Part shown: piece by piece, positions 8,145-16,652 of the stretch
Position numbering within the stretch: the stretch's first letter is position 1
Layout of the letters: each line of letters starts with the position of its first letter
Source: an uncultured bacterium
Lineage (GTDB): Bacteria > Oederibacteriota > PGYV01 > Palsa-1178
Assembly (NCBI GenBank): GCA_937889595.1
Contig: CALAOR010000080.1
Coordinates: forward strand, 1-45,357
Length of the DNA: 45,357 nucleotides
Direction: 5' to 3'
Notes under the pieces: generated by a model
Seen by the model: only the letters and a program-made list of their open reading frames with translations
The model's database searches: none
What the model was told of the DNA's origin: nothing
Made by a program: the position numbers and the translations under genes

Positions 8145-8694
8145 TTTTCTCCTCCTTTTCGTTTCCTTCGTTGTTGTTTTCAATGCCGGCGTCAAATACG
8201 CCGGCAATTTCGTCCGTTGTCAGGACCTTGTCTATGTTTAAAAGGATTATTACTCCCTTGTCTGTTTTAGCCATGCCGTGAATGAACTCTGTATTAATTT
8301 CAACTCCAAAAGACGGCACTGCTTCTACGTCTTTTTCGTAAATATCCAGCACATCCTCCACCGAGTCCACCACTATTCCCATCTGCGCCTTACCGCCGCC
8401 TGTAGTTATTTCCAGCACGACTATGCAGGTTACCTTTTTGTCAGCCGCGTTTTCCATGCCGAACTTTATCCGCATGTCTATTACCGGCAGTATGGCGCCC
8501 CTTAAATTAATCACGCCCCTGACGAATTCAGGCGTGCGCGGCACTTTTGTGGCTTCCACTACACCCGTGATTTCCATTACGCGCATGACTTCCACGCCAT
8601 AAATCTCGTTTGCCAGCCTGAAAGTCAGGTACTTGCCTTCTTTTACAGCCGCTTCTATGCTTTTTTTCTGCTTTTGTTCCGGTCCAAAATTCAT
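8137..8694 (-). CDS. cheW: CheW coupling protein
   Basis: The 185-residue protein is a single CheW domain (about residues 20-160): [38 protein letters not shown] and the conserved [11 protein letters not shown] region. It links the receptor to CheA. The start overlaps the cheA stop (ATGA) and its stop overlaps the receptor gene, so the three partners are translationally coupled. A short acidic, Asn/Lys-rich tail follows the domain. Confidence 0.95.
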   Translation of the reverse strand: MNFGPEQKQKKSIEAAVKEGKYLTFRLANEIYGVEVMRVMEITGVVEATKVPRTPEFVRGVINLRGAILPVIDMRIKFGMENAADKKVTCIVVLEITTGGGKAQMGIVVDSVEDVLDIYEKDVEAVPSFGVEINTEFIHGMAKTDKGVIILLNIDKVLTTDEIAGVFDAGIENNNEGNEKEEKNV

Positions 8695-10991
8695 ATCAGA
8701 ACCTCCTCTTTTTCCGTGCCGTCAGCAATCTTAATGGTTTCAGCCACGTCCAGTATCAGGCCTACCCTGCCGTCAGGCAGGACAGTGCACGCGGCAATGC
8801 CGTTTATCTTTCCCAACCCCGCTGGCATGCTTTTTATCACCACCTGCCGCGGTTCAAGTACATGGTCCACGAGCAGGGCTATCTTTTTATTATTGTTTTC
8901 CACTATTACGGCGATATTGCCCGCGAAATTATCTTTACTTTCTTCATGGAAAAGGCTTTCAAGGGAAAACACCGGCACAATCGCGTCCCTGAAAACGAGC
9001 ATTCTGCCTTTTCCCGCCACCTGCGACACCATGCCCGGCTCTATTTTTATGGATTCCACAATGGACAGGGACGGGATTATGTAATGCTCTTTGCCTGACA
9101 CTATGGTGAGGCCCTCGATTATTGCCGAAGTCAGCGGCAGTATTATCCTTATCGTGGAACCTTTGCCCTGTTCAGTGGCAAGCTCAAGACTGCCGTTTAA
9201 CGTTTCCACTTCCCTTTTCACCACGTCCATGCCCACACCGCGGCCTGATATGTCTGTTATTTCTTCCGCTGTTGAAAAACCCGGCAGGCAGATTATTTCC
9301 AGCATTTTTGAATCGGTCATTTCCCCGTTTTCCTGGATGAGCTTCTTCCTGACAGCAGACTTTTTTACGGCCTCCCTGTCAAAGCCCCTGCCGTCGTCTG
9401 TCATTTCAATGAAAATATTGCCGCTCCGCTGGAACGCCCTGATGGCAATGTTCCCCTGCGGCGCCTTTCCCATCGCAGCCCTGGCTGTACTGTCTTTTTC
9501 AATGCCGTGGTCAATTGCGTTCCTTATCATGTGCAGAAGCGGGTCGCTCATGCGCTCCACTATGCTCCTGTCCATTTCTGTTTCCTCGCCTGAAAGCGTT
9601 ATATTGACGTTTTTCGCGCAGGACACTGCCGCGTCCCTGCCTGTCCGCGCTATGCGCATGAAAAGCCGCTTCAAGCTGACCAGCCTTAGCGAAATGCCAA
9701 ATTCCTGGAGCTGTTTTGTGGTCTTGCTTATCAAACGGAGCCGGTCAAGGAAAGGCCCCTGCATTTTAACCTGCTGCGCTTCCCTGCCGAACATGGCTTC
9801 GTTTATCACGAGCTCGCCTATGGAGTCAATCAGCCTGCCCAGCCTGCGCGAGTCAACCCTGAGTACGTCCTCGGAAGCCTGCTGTTTTTGAACCTCCCGG
9901 ATTTCTTTTTCCGGGGCGCCGGTTTCTTCGCCGCCATCAAATCCTTCGAACTGCGTCAGGTCATTGTTGCCTGTTGCTCCGCGCATTTTGGCTATAATAG
10001 CGCCAGCCCCGGGACTGTTCAAAAACGGCTTTCCCTGTTTCCATCTTTCCCTGTGTTCAAGTATGATTGCCTTGAGCAAATCCACTGCTTCCAGGAACAG
10101 CCCTATGACGCCCGGCGTGACCGCGAGCTCCCCCCGCCTGATGTATTCAAGTATGTTCTCGGCTTCCCTTGAAATGGCGTGCACATCGGATATTTTCAGG
10201 AATCCCGAAACGCCTTTCATTGAATGAAAAGCGCGGAAAATAATGTTTACCGATTCCTTCAGGGATATGTCTTTTTCCAGCAGTAACAGCTGTTCCTCTG
10301 ACGCGTCGAGGCGCTCCACAGACTCCTCGAAAAAGTCCTTTAAAATATCGTCATCCTGGCGCAGGGCTTTTTCTTCCGCTTCCGCAGTTTGCGCCGGCTC
10401 AATTTCATTTTCATGCTTCCCGTTTTTACCGTTTTCGATCGCGTCATTCTGCAGCTCATCCACCACGCTTATGATGGCTCCCAGCACATAGGGCACCAGG
10501 TTGTTGTCCTTTATGCGCCTGCTGAGTATCCTGTTTAATATCCTGGATGAGGACATGACCAGGCTGTAAATCCCGTCTTTTGTGGATTTTTTTGTTATCA
10601 GGGAAAATTCATAAAGGGCATTGTATATTTTTTCAATTGCTTCAGTCTCTGCCTGCTCCGGTATTATTATGCCGAGCTCGACGGGAAAATCAGAATCAGC
10701 CTCAGGCCGGTTTTCATCCACCACCATCTGTATCGCAGAAATTGTTTTTCCGGCAACTGCAAATACCGCTTCCGCACCGCCTGCGGCTTCCTGCAACGAT
10801 AAGCCAAACAGGGCCGCTGCCTTAGCCGCGGCAGCAGCGCAGGCATGAAGCGACTCCGCAGCTGCCAGGCCGGATATTTCTTCAAGGCGGCCGGCAATGA
10901 CGATGAGTGTTTCCCTGTCGCCTGAATCAGCCGCTATATAAAACTTCGCGAGTTGCTCAAGCTTTTTTGATAGTTCCTCATGCTTTGCCAT
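8691..10991 (-). CDS. cheA: CheA histidine kinase with long N-terminal extension
   Basis: The 766-residue kinase has the phospho-accepting His in an HPt domain (FHSMKGVSGFL, His 256), a dimerisation domain (VDSRRLGRLIDSIGELVINEAMF, about 378-440), a HATPase domain (MIRNAIDHGIE, DDGRGFD, SGRGVGMDVVK) and a C-terminal CheW-like domain. In most CheA proteins the HPt lies at the very N-terminus; here about 210 residues precede it. That part is all-helical, Ala-rich and without an HPt motif. The stretch between HPt and dimerisation domain is short, so no separate P2 CheY-docking domain is apparent. AGGAG precedes the ATG. The upstream neighbour is only a response-regulator tail. Confidence 0.95.
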   Translation of the reverse strand: MAKHEELSKKLEQLAKFYIAADSGDRETLIVIAGRLEEISGLAAAESLHACAAAAAKAAALFGLSLQEAAGGAEAVFAVAGKTISAIQMVVDENRPEADSDFPVELGIIIPEQAETEAIEKIYNALYEFSLITKKSTKDGIYSLVMSSSRILNRILSRRIKDNNLVPYVLGAIISVVDELQNDAIENGKNGKHENEIEPAQTAEAEEKALRQDDDILKDFFEESVERLDASEEQLLLLEKDISLKESVNIIFRAFHSMKGVSGFLKISDVHAISREAENILEYIRRGELAVTPGVIGLFLEAVDLLKAIILEHRERWKQGKPFLNSPGAGAIIAKMRGATGNNDLTQFEGFDGGEETGAPEKEIREVQKQQASEDVLRVDSRRLGRLIDSIGELVINEAMFGREAQQVKMQGPFLDRLRLISKTTKQLQEFGISLRLVSLKRLFMRIARTGRDAAVSCAKNVNITLSGEETEMDRSIVERMSDPLLHMIRNAIDHGIEKDSTARAAMGKAPQGNIAIRAFQRSGNIFIEMTDDGRGFDREAVKKSAVRKKLIQENGEMTDSKMLEIICLPGFSTAEEITDISGRGVGMDVVKREVETLNGSLELATEQGKGSTIRIILPLTSAIIEGLTIVSGKEHYIIPSLSIVESIKIEPGMVSQVAGKGRMLVFRDAIVPVFSLESLFHEESKDNFAGNIAVIVENNNKKIALLVDHVLEPRQVVIKSMPAGLGKINGIAACTVLPDGRVGLILDVAETIKIADGTEKEEVLI

Positions 10992-11003
10992 TTTTCTCCT
11001 GTT

Positions 11004-11087
11004 TTAACTGCTGCGGCCGGTTGCCGCGAGGGCCGTTTTCTTGAATATTTCCACTTCAATGGGCTTTATAAAGTACGAACTGGTTTT
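11004..11087 (-). pseudogene. response regulator, C-terminal remnant upstream of cheA
   Basis: A frame closed by stops at both ends reads KTSSYFIKPIEVEIFKKTAL and ends TGRSS with a stop 12 nt before cheA. SSYFIKPIEVEIFKK is the beta5-alpha5 region of a CheY-like receiver, including the conserved Lys-Pro. There is no start codon and an in-frame stop lies directly upstream, so only the last quarter of a regulator gene remains. It sits where a first gene of the chemotaxis operon would be expected. Confidence 0.65.
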
Positions 11088-11126
11088 TTATGGTTTAAAA
11101 TGAATGTTTTTATTTGTTTTTAATCC

Positions 11127-11306
11127 TTAACTTGCGGTTTTTGACTTAATTCCCCGTAAATCCCGTGCTTTCCCCTTTTTAACACGTTCCGGTAATTTCT
11201 TTCCTTTACTGGCATTATTCCACTCATCCACATTTACGCCCTGGGATTCCAGTTTTTTCCTGTTTGAATTAAAATACCGTTCCTGCGCCTTGGATTTATA
11301 TGGCAA
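11127..11306 (-). CDS. small basic protein with KSKAQ..LPERV motif
   Basis: A 59-codon frame begins MPYKSKAQERYFNSNRKKLE when read from a TTG at 11306, and continues with VNVDEWNNASKGKKLPERV and a Lys/Arg-rich tail. A start of the type xPFKSKAQRRxF and a KxLPERV element are features I recall from a family of small proteins of unknown function common in phages and bacteria. AGGGG lies 8 nt before the TTG. No ATG is available. The ribosome site lies in the edge of the adjacent palindromic repeat element, so expression may have been altered by that insertion. Function unknown. Confidence 0.6.
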   Translation of the reverse strand: MPYKSKAQERYFNSNRKKLESQGVNVDEWNNASKGKKLPERVKKGKARDLRGIKSKTAS

Positions 11307-11428
11307 GTTGGAAACCCCTAAAAGACATCGTTGTGGGCCGAATAGTATTCGGCCCCTACAAATATCTACCGCACTTGTAGGGGCAGCATATCATGCTGCC
11401 CGCCCCTTGCGGACTTTTCCGACAGTCT
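11307..11428. repeat. palindromic intergenic repeat, copy A (GGCCGAAT/GCAGCAT core)
   Basis: The element has a degenerate left end (GTTGGAAACCCC) and a right end TTTTCCGACAGT. Its core contains two hairpins: GGGCCGAATA with its complement around one base, and GGGCAGCAT with its complement around ATC, joined by CCCCTACAA / TTGTAGGGG. The same core recurs at 33271-33397 and, inverted and expanded, at 16861-16984. It carries no reading frame. A miniature inverted-repeat or REP-like element is the simplest description. Confidence 0.75.
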
Positions 11429-11433
11429 CCAAA

Positions 11434-11607
11434 TGATGCTGGCCGAAAACCCTCATTAATATGACGTGTTTCCTTTCGTGTCCGGTGCAGGTCAAATTTT
11501 TCTATGGCCTGGCGCCACTAAAACCCTTATAATACCGGGCGGCCAATCCATAGAAAAATTTGACCTGTGCCGGACACGACCTATCATAAGGACTTTTTGG
11601 ACAGTAT
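11434..11607. repeat. palindromic intergenic repeat, copy B (CGTGTCCGG core)
   Basis: The outer ends are CTGGCCGAAAACCC and TTTTTGGACAGTAT, resembling the ends of the other elements. Inside, 32-base arms at 11476-11507 and 11548-11579 are complementary except at two positions, where the plus-strand RNA would form G-U pairs. The 40-base centre has no frame. The same arms, with three paired base changes, occur at 19852-20132. Confidence 0.75.
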
Positions 11608-11691
11608 CCAAATACCCATAGCAATATTTTAAGTATTTAACGCTCTTCCTTTTTCAACGTTTACAATATTCGCGCCCAACAACATTAACCG

Positions 11692-11724
11692 CCATGTACC
11701 ATTCGCAGTAGCTCAGGTACATGG
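11692..11724 (-). terminator. possible terminator after the second OmpA-like gene
   Basis: A perfect 9-bp stem (CCATGTACC/GGTACATGG) encloses a 15-base loop just downstream of the gene ending at 11732. No clear T run follows, so intrinsic termination is uncertain; it may only protect the 3' end. Confidence 0.35.
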
Positions 11725-11731
11725 TATGCTA

Positions 11732-12808
11732 TTATTTAAGTATTCTAAACACTATCCTTCTGTTCATTGCCCTGTCTTCCGGGGTCTTGCTGTCTTCAAG
11801 CGGATTTTTCATCCCGTAACCGGCTGTTGTCAGCCTGTTCGCGGCTATGCCTTTGGAAACGAGATAATCCTTGACCGACTCCGCCCTGTCTAACGCAAGC
11901 TTCCGGTTTGCCGCACCTGTTCCGGCATAGTCGGTGCATCCTTCAATTTCAACTTTCACATTGGGTTTGCTATTGAATAACTTTACCGCTTTATCAAGCA
12001 CTGCGTTTGATTCCGGCAAAAGACGCGGGCTTCCCACCGCAAAATTTACGCCGGCTAAAAGCACCCTGTCGTCGGAGATCTGTATGATAAAGTTGTCGGC
12101 AACAGGTGTTATCGGCGGGATCTTCGCGTTCATATCCTCGATCTGCTCTTTTTCGGTCTGTGCGGATTTTTCCCTGCATGGGACGCATTTTTCCGATGGT
12201 TTGCCCTGGCCAAAAATATAATTTACGCCTGCGCTGAGCGCTATATATGAATCGCGCCCGTTCAGTTCGGTCTGGATTATACTGCCGTCAAGCGCTGAAT
12301 TGGCCGTAACATAATAACCAAACTCCGTTACCAGGTTCCAATCCGGGGTCAGCTTTGCCTCGAAACCGCCGCCTATGTTTAATTGAAACCCGAGCCTGTC
12401 GTTGTCGGCAATTATCGTTTGCGCATAGCCTATGGTTTTGTAATTGCCTCCGACCCCCACAAATAAATATGGCGATATCGTTTCGCACGGGATGATATAA
12501 TACAGCCAGTCAAGATCGGCTGTTATGAGGTTTGTTTTCTCGGTTACCAGATTAAGGGACGTATCGGTCCATTGCCCTTCTATGTGATAATAACCGCCTT
12601 TCAGCCGCAATCCCACATACTCGGTAAAATTCCGCTGGATCGAGATATATCCGCCATAATTGGAATTTAAAATATCAATGTTCACCGAGTAATACCTGGG
12701 ATAACTTACGCCAAAACCCAATGCCCAGCTGTCGGCTGCTGTTTCAGCGTAAGACACGCCAAAACCTACCGCCAACAGCAACGTGAGCGCCATTAGAAAT
12801 TTTTTCAT
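11732..12808 (-). CDS. OmpA-family outer-membrane protein (downstream copy)
   Basis: The 358-residue protein has a signal peptide (cleavage probably after SYAE), an outer-membrane beta-barrel-like region to about residue 200 with alternating aromatic strands (GGYISIQRNFTEYVGLRLKGGY), a Cys-containing linker (CVPCREK) and a C-terminal OmpA domain from about 240. The OmpA domain has VEIEGCTDYAGT, NRKLALDRAESV and MNRRIVFRI, including the Asp and Arg that bind diaminopimelate in peptidoglycan. It should tie the outer membrane to the wall. It is clearly a paralogue of the gene at 14255-15331. AAAAGGAG precedes the ATG. It is the last gene of the four-gene kelch/OmpA array. Confidence 0.9.
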   Translation of the reverse strand: MKKFLMALTLLLAVGFGVSYAETAADSWALGFGVSYPRYYSVNIDILNSNYGGYISIQRNFTEYVGLRLKGGYYHIEGQWTDTSLNLVTEKTNLITADLDWLYYIIPCETISPYLFVGVGGNYKTIGYAQTIIADNDRLGFQLNIGGGFEAKLTPDWNLVTEFGYYVTANSALDGSIIQTELNGRDSYIALSAGVNYIFGQGKPSEKCVPCREKSAQTEKEQIEDMNAKIPPITPVADNFIIQISDDRVLLAGVNFAVGSPRLLPESNAVLDKAVKLFNSKPNVKVEIEGCTDYAGTGAANRKLALDRAESVKDYLVSKGIAANRLTTAGYGMKNPLEDSKTPEDRAMNRRIVFRILK

Positions 12809-12842
12809 TTTTTTCTCCTTTTATGTATGATTGAAATATATT

Positions 12843-14219
12843 TTATTGTGAATGCCAGACATCTCTTACATAACCGGGATTTATATATCCGCCGATAACC
12901 CACATCTGGGAATTAAATACCAGCGCCGTGTGCCCGTCCCTCGGCCCGAACGCCGTTGCTGCCGTTGCCTGCGCCCATATGACCCCGTCGCTTGACCACC
13001 AAACGTCATTTTGCAGGCTTCCGGTCGCGTACAGGCCGCCTATGACCCACATACTATTGTTAAATACAATGCTTGCGTGTGAATACCTTCCGCTGAACCC
13101 GGCTGATGCCGCGGCCAGCGTCCAGGTAAGACCGTCAGTGGACCACCATACGTCATTCCTGTAGCTTCCGTCCCATCCGCCGATTACCCACATCTTATTA
13201 TTATATACAAGGCCCGTGAACCTGTCTCTCGTGCTGAATGCGGCATTTGGCTGCACGCACGTCCATGCAAGCCCGTCGCTGGAACTCCATACGTCATTTT
13301 TTAAGCCCCCAGTCCCGGCATTTCCACCGATCACCCACATCTTGCTGTTATATACCAAAGCCGTGAACCCGTCCCTCGCGCTGAATACGTTGGTTGTCGA
13401 CGCCTGCGCCCAGGTAATACCGTCGCCGGAACTCCATACATCGTTTTGTAAACTTCCGTCCCATCCGCCGATTACCCACATCTTATTATTAAATACAACG
13501 CTCGAGTGCGCGTATCTCTTTGTGAATTCCGCCGTTCCTGTCACCTGCGTCCAATCTATGCCATTGCCCGATTGCCATACGTCATTCTTGGAACCGCCGT
13601 CATTTCCGCCTATGACCCACATCTGGTTGTTGAACACCACGCTCGAATGCAAGGCCCTGGCGCTGAATTGCGCCGTAATTGTCGAGTATATCCAATTCTG
13701 CCCGGGGACCGGGGTCGGTGTGGATGTCGGAGTAGTGGTTGGCGACCAAAAACTCGCGATATAAGTCTGCGTTTTCCGCGCTCCCTCCGTGCTTGTGGCA
13801 TTTGCGTTCCCCACTACAGTCAATATTTCCCCGGCCGTTAATGTTAAATCCGGTGTTTGAGTGCTTGTACTTGTAATTGTAGGTGTAAAAGAACTCGCGA
13901 TAAATGTTTGTGTTATACGCGCCGCTTCCGTCGCCGTCGCGTTGTCCGCCCCCACAGCCGTAATTATCGCGACTATTGTCTGTGTCATATTCGGCGATGA
14001 TGTTATTGTGGGGGTAATAGTCGGTGAATATAACCTTGCTATCTGTGTTTGCGTGGCATTGGCGTTAATCGCCGCCGTCAATACGGCCACCAGCGTTTGC
14101 GCTACATTTGGCGTGGTTACCGTCACCACGGGAGCGGTAAGCGCGGGCCTTTGATCCTGACAGCCGAACATCATTAAGATAAAAACAATAATTGATAATG
14201 CAATTAAGACTTTTTTCAT
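12843..14219 (-). CDS. kelch-propeller lipoprotein with Thr-rich stalk (downstream copy)
   Basis: The 458-residue protein starts with a lipoprotein-type signal (ILMMFGC, Cys about 20). Residues 30-175 form three imperfect repeats of about 45 residues containing ANATxTExAR plus TPTxTxT segments, a likely extended stalk. Residues 180-458 hold six kelch-like repeats, each with ARxxHxSxVxNxxMWVIGG and NDVWxSxDGxxW, enough for one six-bladed beta-propeller. Such propellers bind proteins or glycans; no enzymatic motif is seen. The spacer of 34 bp to the OmpA gene is nearly identical to that of the upstream pair, so pair and spacer were duplicated together. Whether it faces the periplasm or the cell surface cannot be told. 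Confidence 0.88.
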   Translation of the reverse strand: MKKVLIALSIIVFILMMFGCQDQRPALTAPVVTVTTPNVAQTLVAVLTAAINANATQTQIARLYSPTITPTITSSPNMTQTIVAIITAVGADNATATEAARITQTFIASSFTPTITSTSTQTPDLTLTAGEILTVVGNANATSTEGARKTQTYIASFWSPTTTPTSTPTPVPGQNWIYSTITAQFSARALHSSVVFNNQMWVIGGNDGGSKNDVWQSGNGIDWTQVTGTAEFTKRYAHSSVVFNNKMWVIGGWDGSLQNDVWSSGDGITWAQASTTNVFSARDGFTALVYNSKMWVIGGNAGTGGLKNDVWSSSDGLAWTCVQPNAAFSTRDRFTGLVYNNKMWVIGGWDGSYRNDVWWSTDGLTWTLAAASAGFSGRYSHASIVFNNSMWVIGGLYATGSLQNDVWWSSDGVIWAQATAATAFGPRDGHTALVFNSQMWVIGGYINPGYVRDVWHSQ

Positions 14220-14254
14220 AAATTCCCGCCTCCTTGGATGATATTGCGCCTTGA

Positions 14255-15331
14255 TTATTTAAGGATCCTGAACACTATCCTTCTGTTCATGGCCCTTCCT
14301 TCCGGTGTCTTGTTATCTTCGAGCGGGTTGTTCATCCCGTAGCCTATGGTTGTAAGCCTGGCTTCATCCACGCCCTTGGAGACAAGATATGTTTTAACTG
14401 TTTCAGCCCTTTCCAGTGAAAGTTTCTGGTTGTAGGACCCGGTGCCGACATAATCAGTGTATCCCTCTATCTCAACTTTCACCTCGGGCTTGGTATTCAA
14501 TAACTTTACGGCCTGGTCAAGCACACCGTATGATTCCGGCAAAAGGCTTGATTTGTCGAATGCGAACTTTACACCGACTAAAAGCAGCCTGTCATCCGAT
14601 ATTTTCACTATATAGCTGTCGACAACAGGCTGTCTTGACATGTTTTTTATGATCAGGTCTTCGATCTTCCCATAGTCTATCTCTGCGGAGCCCGTCTTGC
14701 AGGGTCCGCACTGTTCTGACGGTGAACCCTGGCTAAAAAGATAATTGACGCCGGCGCTGAAAACAAGATATGAATCGTATCCGTTCAATTCTGCCGCGAC
14801 AATGTCGCCGTCAAGCGCCGAATTTGCCGTAATGTGATAACCAAACTCGCCCGTTACATTCCATTCCGGGTTCAGCTTTACTTCCACGCCCAAGCCGGCA
14901 TTCAGCTGGACGCCGGGTTTGTCCGCGTCCGGTATGGCCGTTTCCGCGCCCGATATCATTTTGTAATTGCCGCCGGCGCCTGCAAATATATAAGGAGAGA
15001 TCAGTTCACATGGAATAACATAATACAGCAGGTCAAGGTCGGCTGTTATAAGGTTTGTTCCCTCGGTTACCAGGCTGTTGACCGGCCCGTTGAGCCATTG
15101 CCCTTCCATGTGCGAATAACCGGCTTTCAGCCTCAATCCCACATGCTCCGTGAAATTCCGCTGGATAGAAATATAACCGCCGTAATTGGAATTTAAAGCG
15201 TCAATATTCACCGAATAATACCTGGGATAGCTTAAGCCAAAACCCAGCGCCCAGCCGTCGGATGCTGTTTCTGCGTTAGACATGCCAACGCCTGCGGAAA
15301 GCAGCGCGAGTATCATAAAAATTTTTTTCAT
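14255..15331 (-). CDS. OmpA-family outer-membrane protein (upstream copy)
   Basis: This is a 358-residue paralogue of the protein at 11732-12808, with identical length and order: signal peptide ending near SNAE, beta-barrel-like region (YYSVNIDALNSNYGGYISIQ), Cys pair linker (CGPCKTG), and C-terminal OmpA domain with VEIEGYTDYVGT, NQKLSLERAETV and MNRRIVFRI. Both copies share the first barrel strands almost exactly and diverge more in the middle and linker, as expected for surface loops under different selection. It lies 34 bp after the upstream kelch gene and 35 bp before the downstream kelch gene, probably in one transcript. Confidence 0.9.
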   Translation of the reverse strand: MKKIFMILALLSAGVGMSNAETASDGWALGFGLSYPRYYSVNIDALNSNYGGYISIQRNFTEHVGLRLKAGYSHMEGQWLNGPVNSLVTEGTNLITADLDLLYYVIPCELISPYIFAGAGGNYKMISGAETAIPDADKPGVQLNAGLGVEVKLNPEWNVTGEFGYHITANSALDGDIVAAELNGYDSYLVFSAGVNYLFSQGSPSEQCGPCKTGSAEIDYGKIEDLIIKNMSRQPVVDSYIVKISDDRLLLVGVKFAFDKSSLLPESYGVLDQAVKLLNTKPEVKVEIEGYTDYVGTGSYNQKLSLERAETVKTYLVSKGVDEARLTTIGYGMNNPLEDNKTPEGRAMNRRIVFRILK

Positions 15332-15365
15332 TTTGTTCTCCTTTTATGTATGATTGAAATATATT

Positions 15366-16652
15366 TTATTGTGAATGCCAGACATCGCTGACATAACCGG
15401 GATTTATATATCCGGCTATGACCCACATCTGGTTGTTATATACCACGCTTGTGTGCCCGTCTCTCGGGCTAAACTGTGCGGCCGCTGTGGCCTGAGTCCA
15501 TACAACCCCGTCGCCCGACGACCATACGTCATTTTTTAAGTTCCCGACTATATCCAGACCGCCTATAACCCACATCTTGAGCCCGGAGCCGGTGCCGTCA
15601 TCATATACCACGCTTGTGTGCAAACTTCTTCCGTTGAACCCCGATGTTGATACCTGAGTCCAGATAATTCCGTCGCTGGACCGCCACACGTCATTTTTAT
15701 AACTCCCGTCATATCCGCCGATGACCCACATCTGATTATTATATACAAGGGCCGTAAACCTGGCCCTCGCGCTGAATTGCGCCGCTGCTGTCAGCTGAGT
15801 CCAGAAACTTCCGTCACTGGAACTCCATACGTCATTTCTATAACTCCCGTCATATCCGCCAATTACCCACATCTTATTATTAAATACAAGGGCCGCAAAT
15901 CCGTCTCTCGCGGTGAATCCAGCAGCTAGTTGCACAGGCGACCAGTTAATCCCGTTGCTTGAATTCCATACGTCGTTTTTCAGGCTTAGGGTATCATCAT
16001 ATCCGCCGATAACCCACATCTTGAGCCCGGAGCCGTTATCATAAACAACACTCGAGTGGGAGTCTCTCGCGCTGAATCCCGCTGATAGAGTCGACCAGTT
16101 CCAGGTAATTCCGTCGCTGGAGCTCCATACGTCATTTTTTTTAGTCCCGTCATTTCCGCCTATAACCCACATCACGCCGTTATACACCAGGCTCGTATGC
16201 GAGTACCTGGGACTGAACTGCGTCACGGTCGTCGAGTATGTCCAATGTTCCCCGCCTACAGGCGTTGGTGTTAATGTCGGGGTACAGGTTGGCGTCCATA
16301 AACCCGCTACAAAGGTCTGTGTTAGCCGCGCTTCAGCCGTGCCTGTGGCATTCGCGTTGGCCACTATGGTCAATATTGCCTGGACCGTCAATGTCGCGTT
16401 CGGCGATTGAGTGATCGTGCTGGTAACTGTAGATGTATATAAACCGGCTGCGGCAGTCGCCGTTTTTTGCGCCGCTGCCGTGCCTGTGGCATTCGCTATT
16501 GCCGCGCTTGTCATAACTGCGGCTACCGTGCTTTCCACATTTGGCGGTGTCATTGTCCCCGCTGGAACGGTGGGTAAAGTCCTTTGATTTTGACAGCCAA
16601 ACATCATTAAAATAAAAACACTGATAAATGATAAAATTGAAATCTTTTTCAT
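15366..16652 (-). CDS. kelch-propeller lipoprotein with Thr-rich stalk (upstream copy)
   Basis: The 428-residue paralogue of the protein at 12843-14219 has a lipoprotein-type signal (LMMFGCQNQ), two to three Thr/Ala-rich stalk repeats (ANATGTAxAxxTxT, with TPTCTPTLTPTP at the end), and six MWVIGG kelch repeats from about residue 140. Two of the repeats contain an insertion (YDDGTGSGLKMWVIGG) absent from the other copy. It is the first gene of the four-gene array; the region upstream contains TATATTAT but no convincing -35 box. Its C-terminal 30 codons and following spacer match the other copy almost base for base. Confidence 0.88.
   Translation of the reverse strand: MKKISILSFISVFILMMFGCQNQRTLPTVPAGTMTPPNVESTVAAVMTSAAIANATGTAAAQKTATAAAGLYTSTVTSTITQSPNATLTVQAILTIVANANATGTAEARLTQTFVAGLWTPTCTPTLTPTPVGGEHWTYSTTVTQFSPRYSHTSLVYNGVMWVIGGNDGTKKNDVWSSSDGITWNWSTLSAGFSARDSHSSVVYDNGSGLKMWVIGGYDDTLSLKNDVWNSSNGINWSPVQLAAGFTARDGFAALVFNNKMWVIGGYDGSYRNDVWSSSDGSFWTQLTAAAQFSARARFTALVYNNQMWVIGGYDGSYKNDVWRSSDGIIWTQVSTSGFNGRSLHTSVVYDDGTGSGLKMWVIGGLDIVGNLKNDVWSSGDGVVWTQATAAAQFSPRDGHTSVVYNNQMWVIAGYINPGYVSDVWHSQ

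Larger units (their letters stand above)
11732..16652 (-). repeat. tandem duplication of a kelch-lipoprotein/OmpA gene pair
   Basis: Two units, 14255-16652 and 11732-14219, have the same gene order, the same orientation and a nearly identical inter-gene spacer (for example 12811-12865 against 15334-15388). Divergence is concentrated in the propeller blades and the stalk. The arrangement supports an old tandem duplication followed by divergence of the exposed parts. Confidence 0.85.

Noticed and set aside
11339-11400. rho-independent terminators in repeat copies A and F
   Set aside because: The hairpins resemble terminators but lack T runs and recur as parts of a larger element, so the repeat interpretation is preferred.
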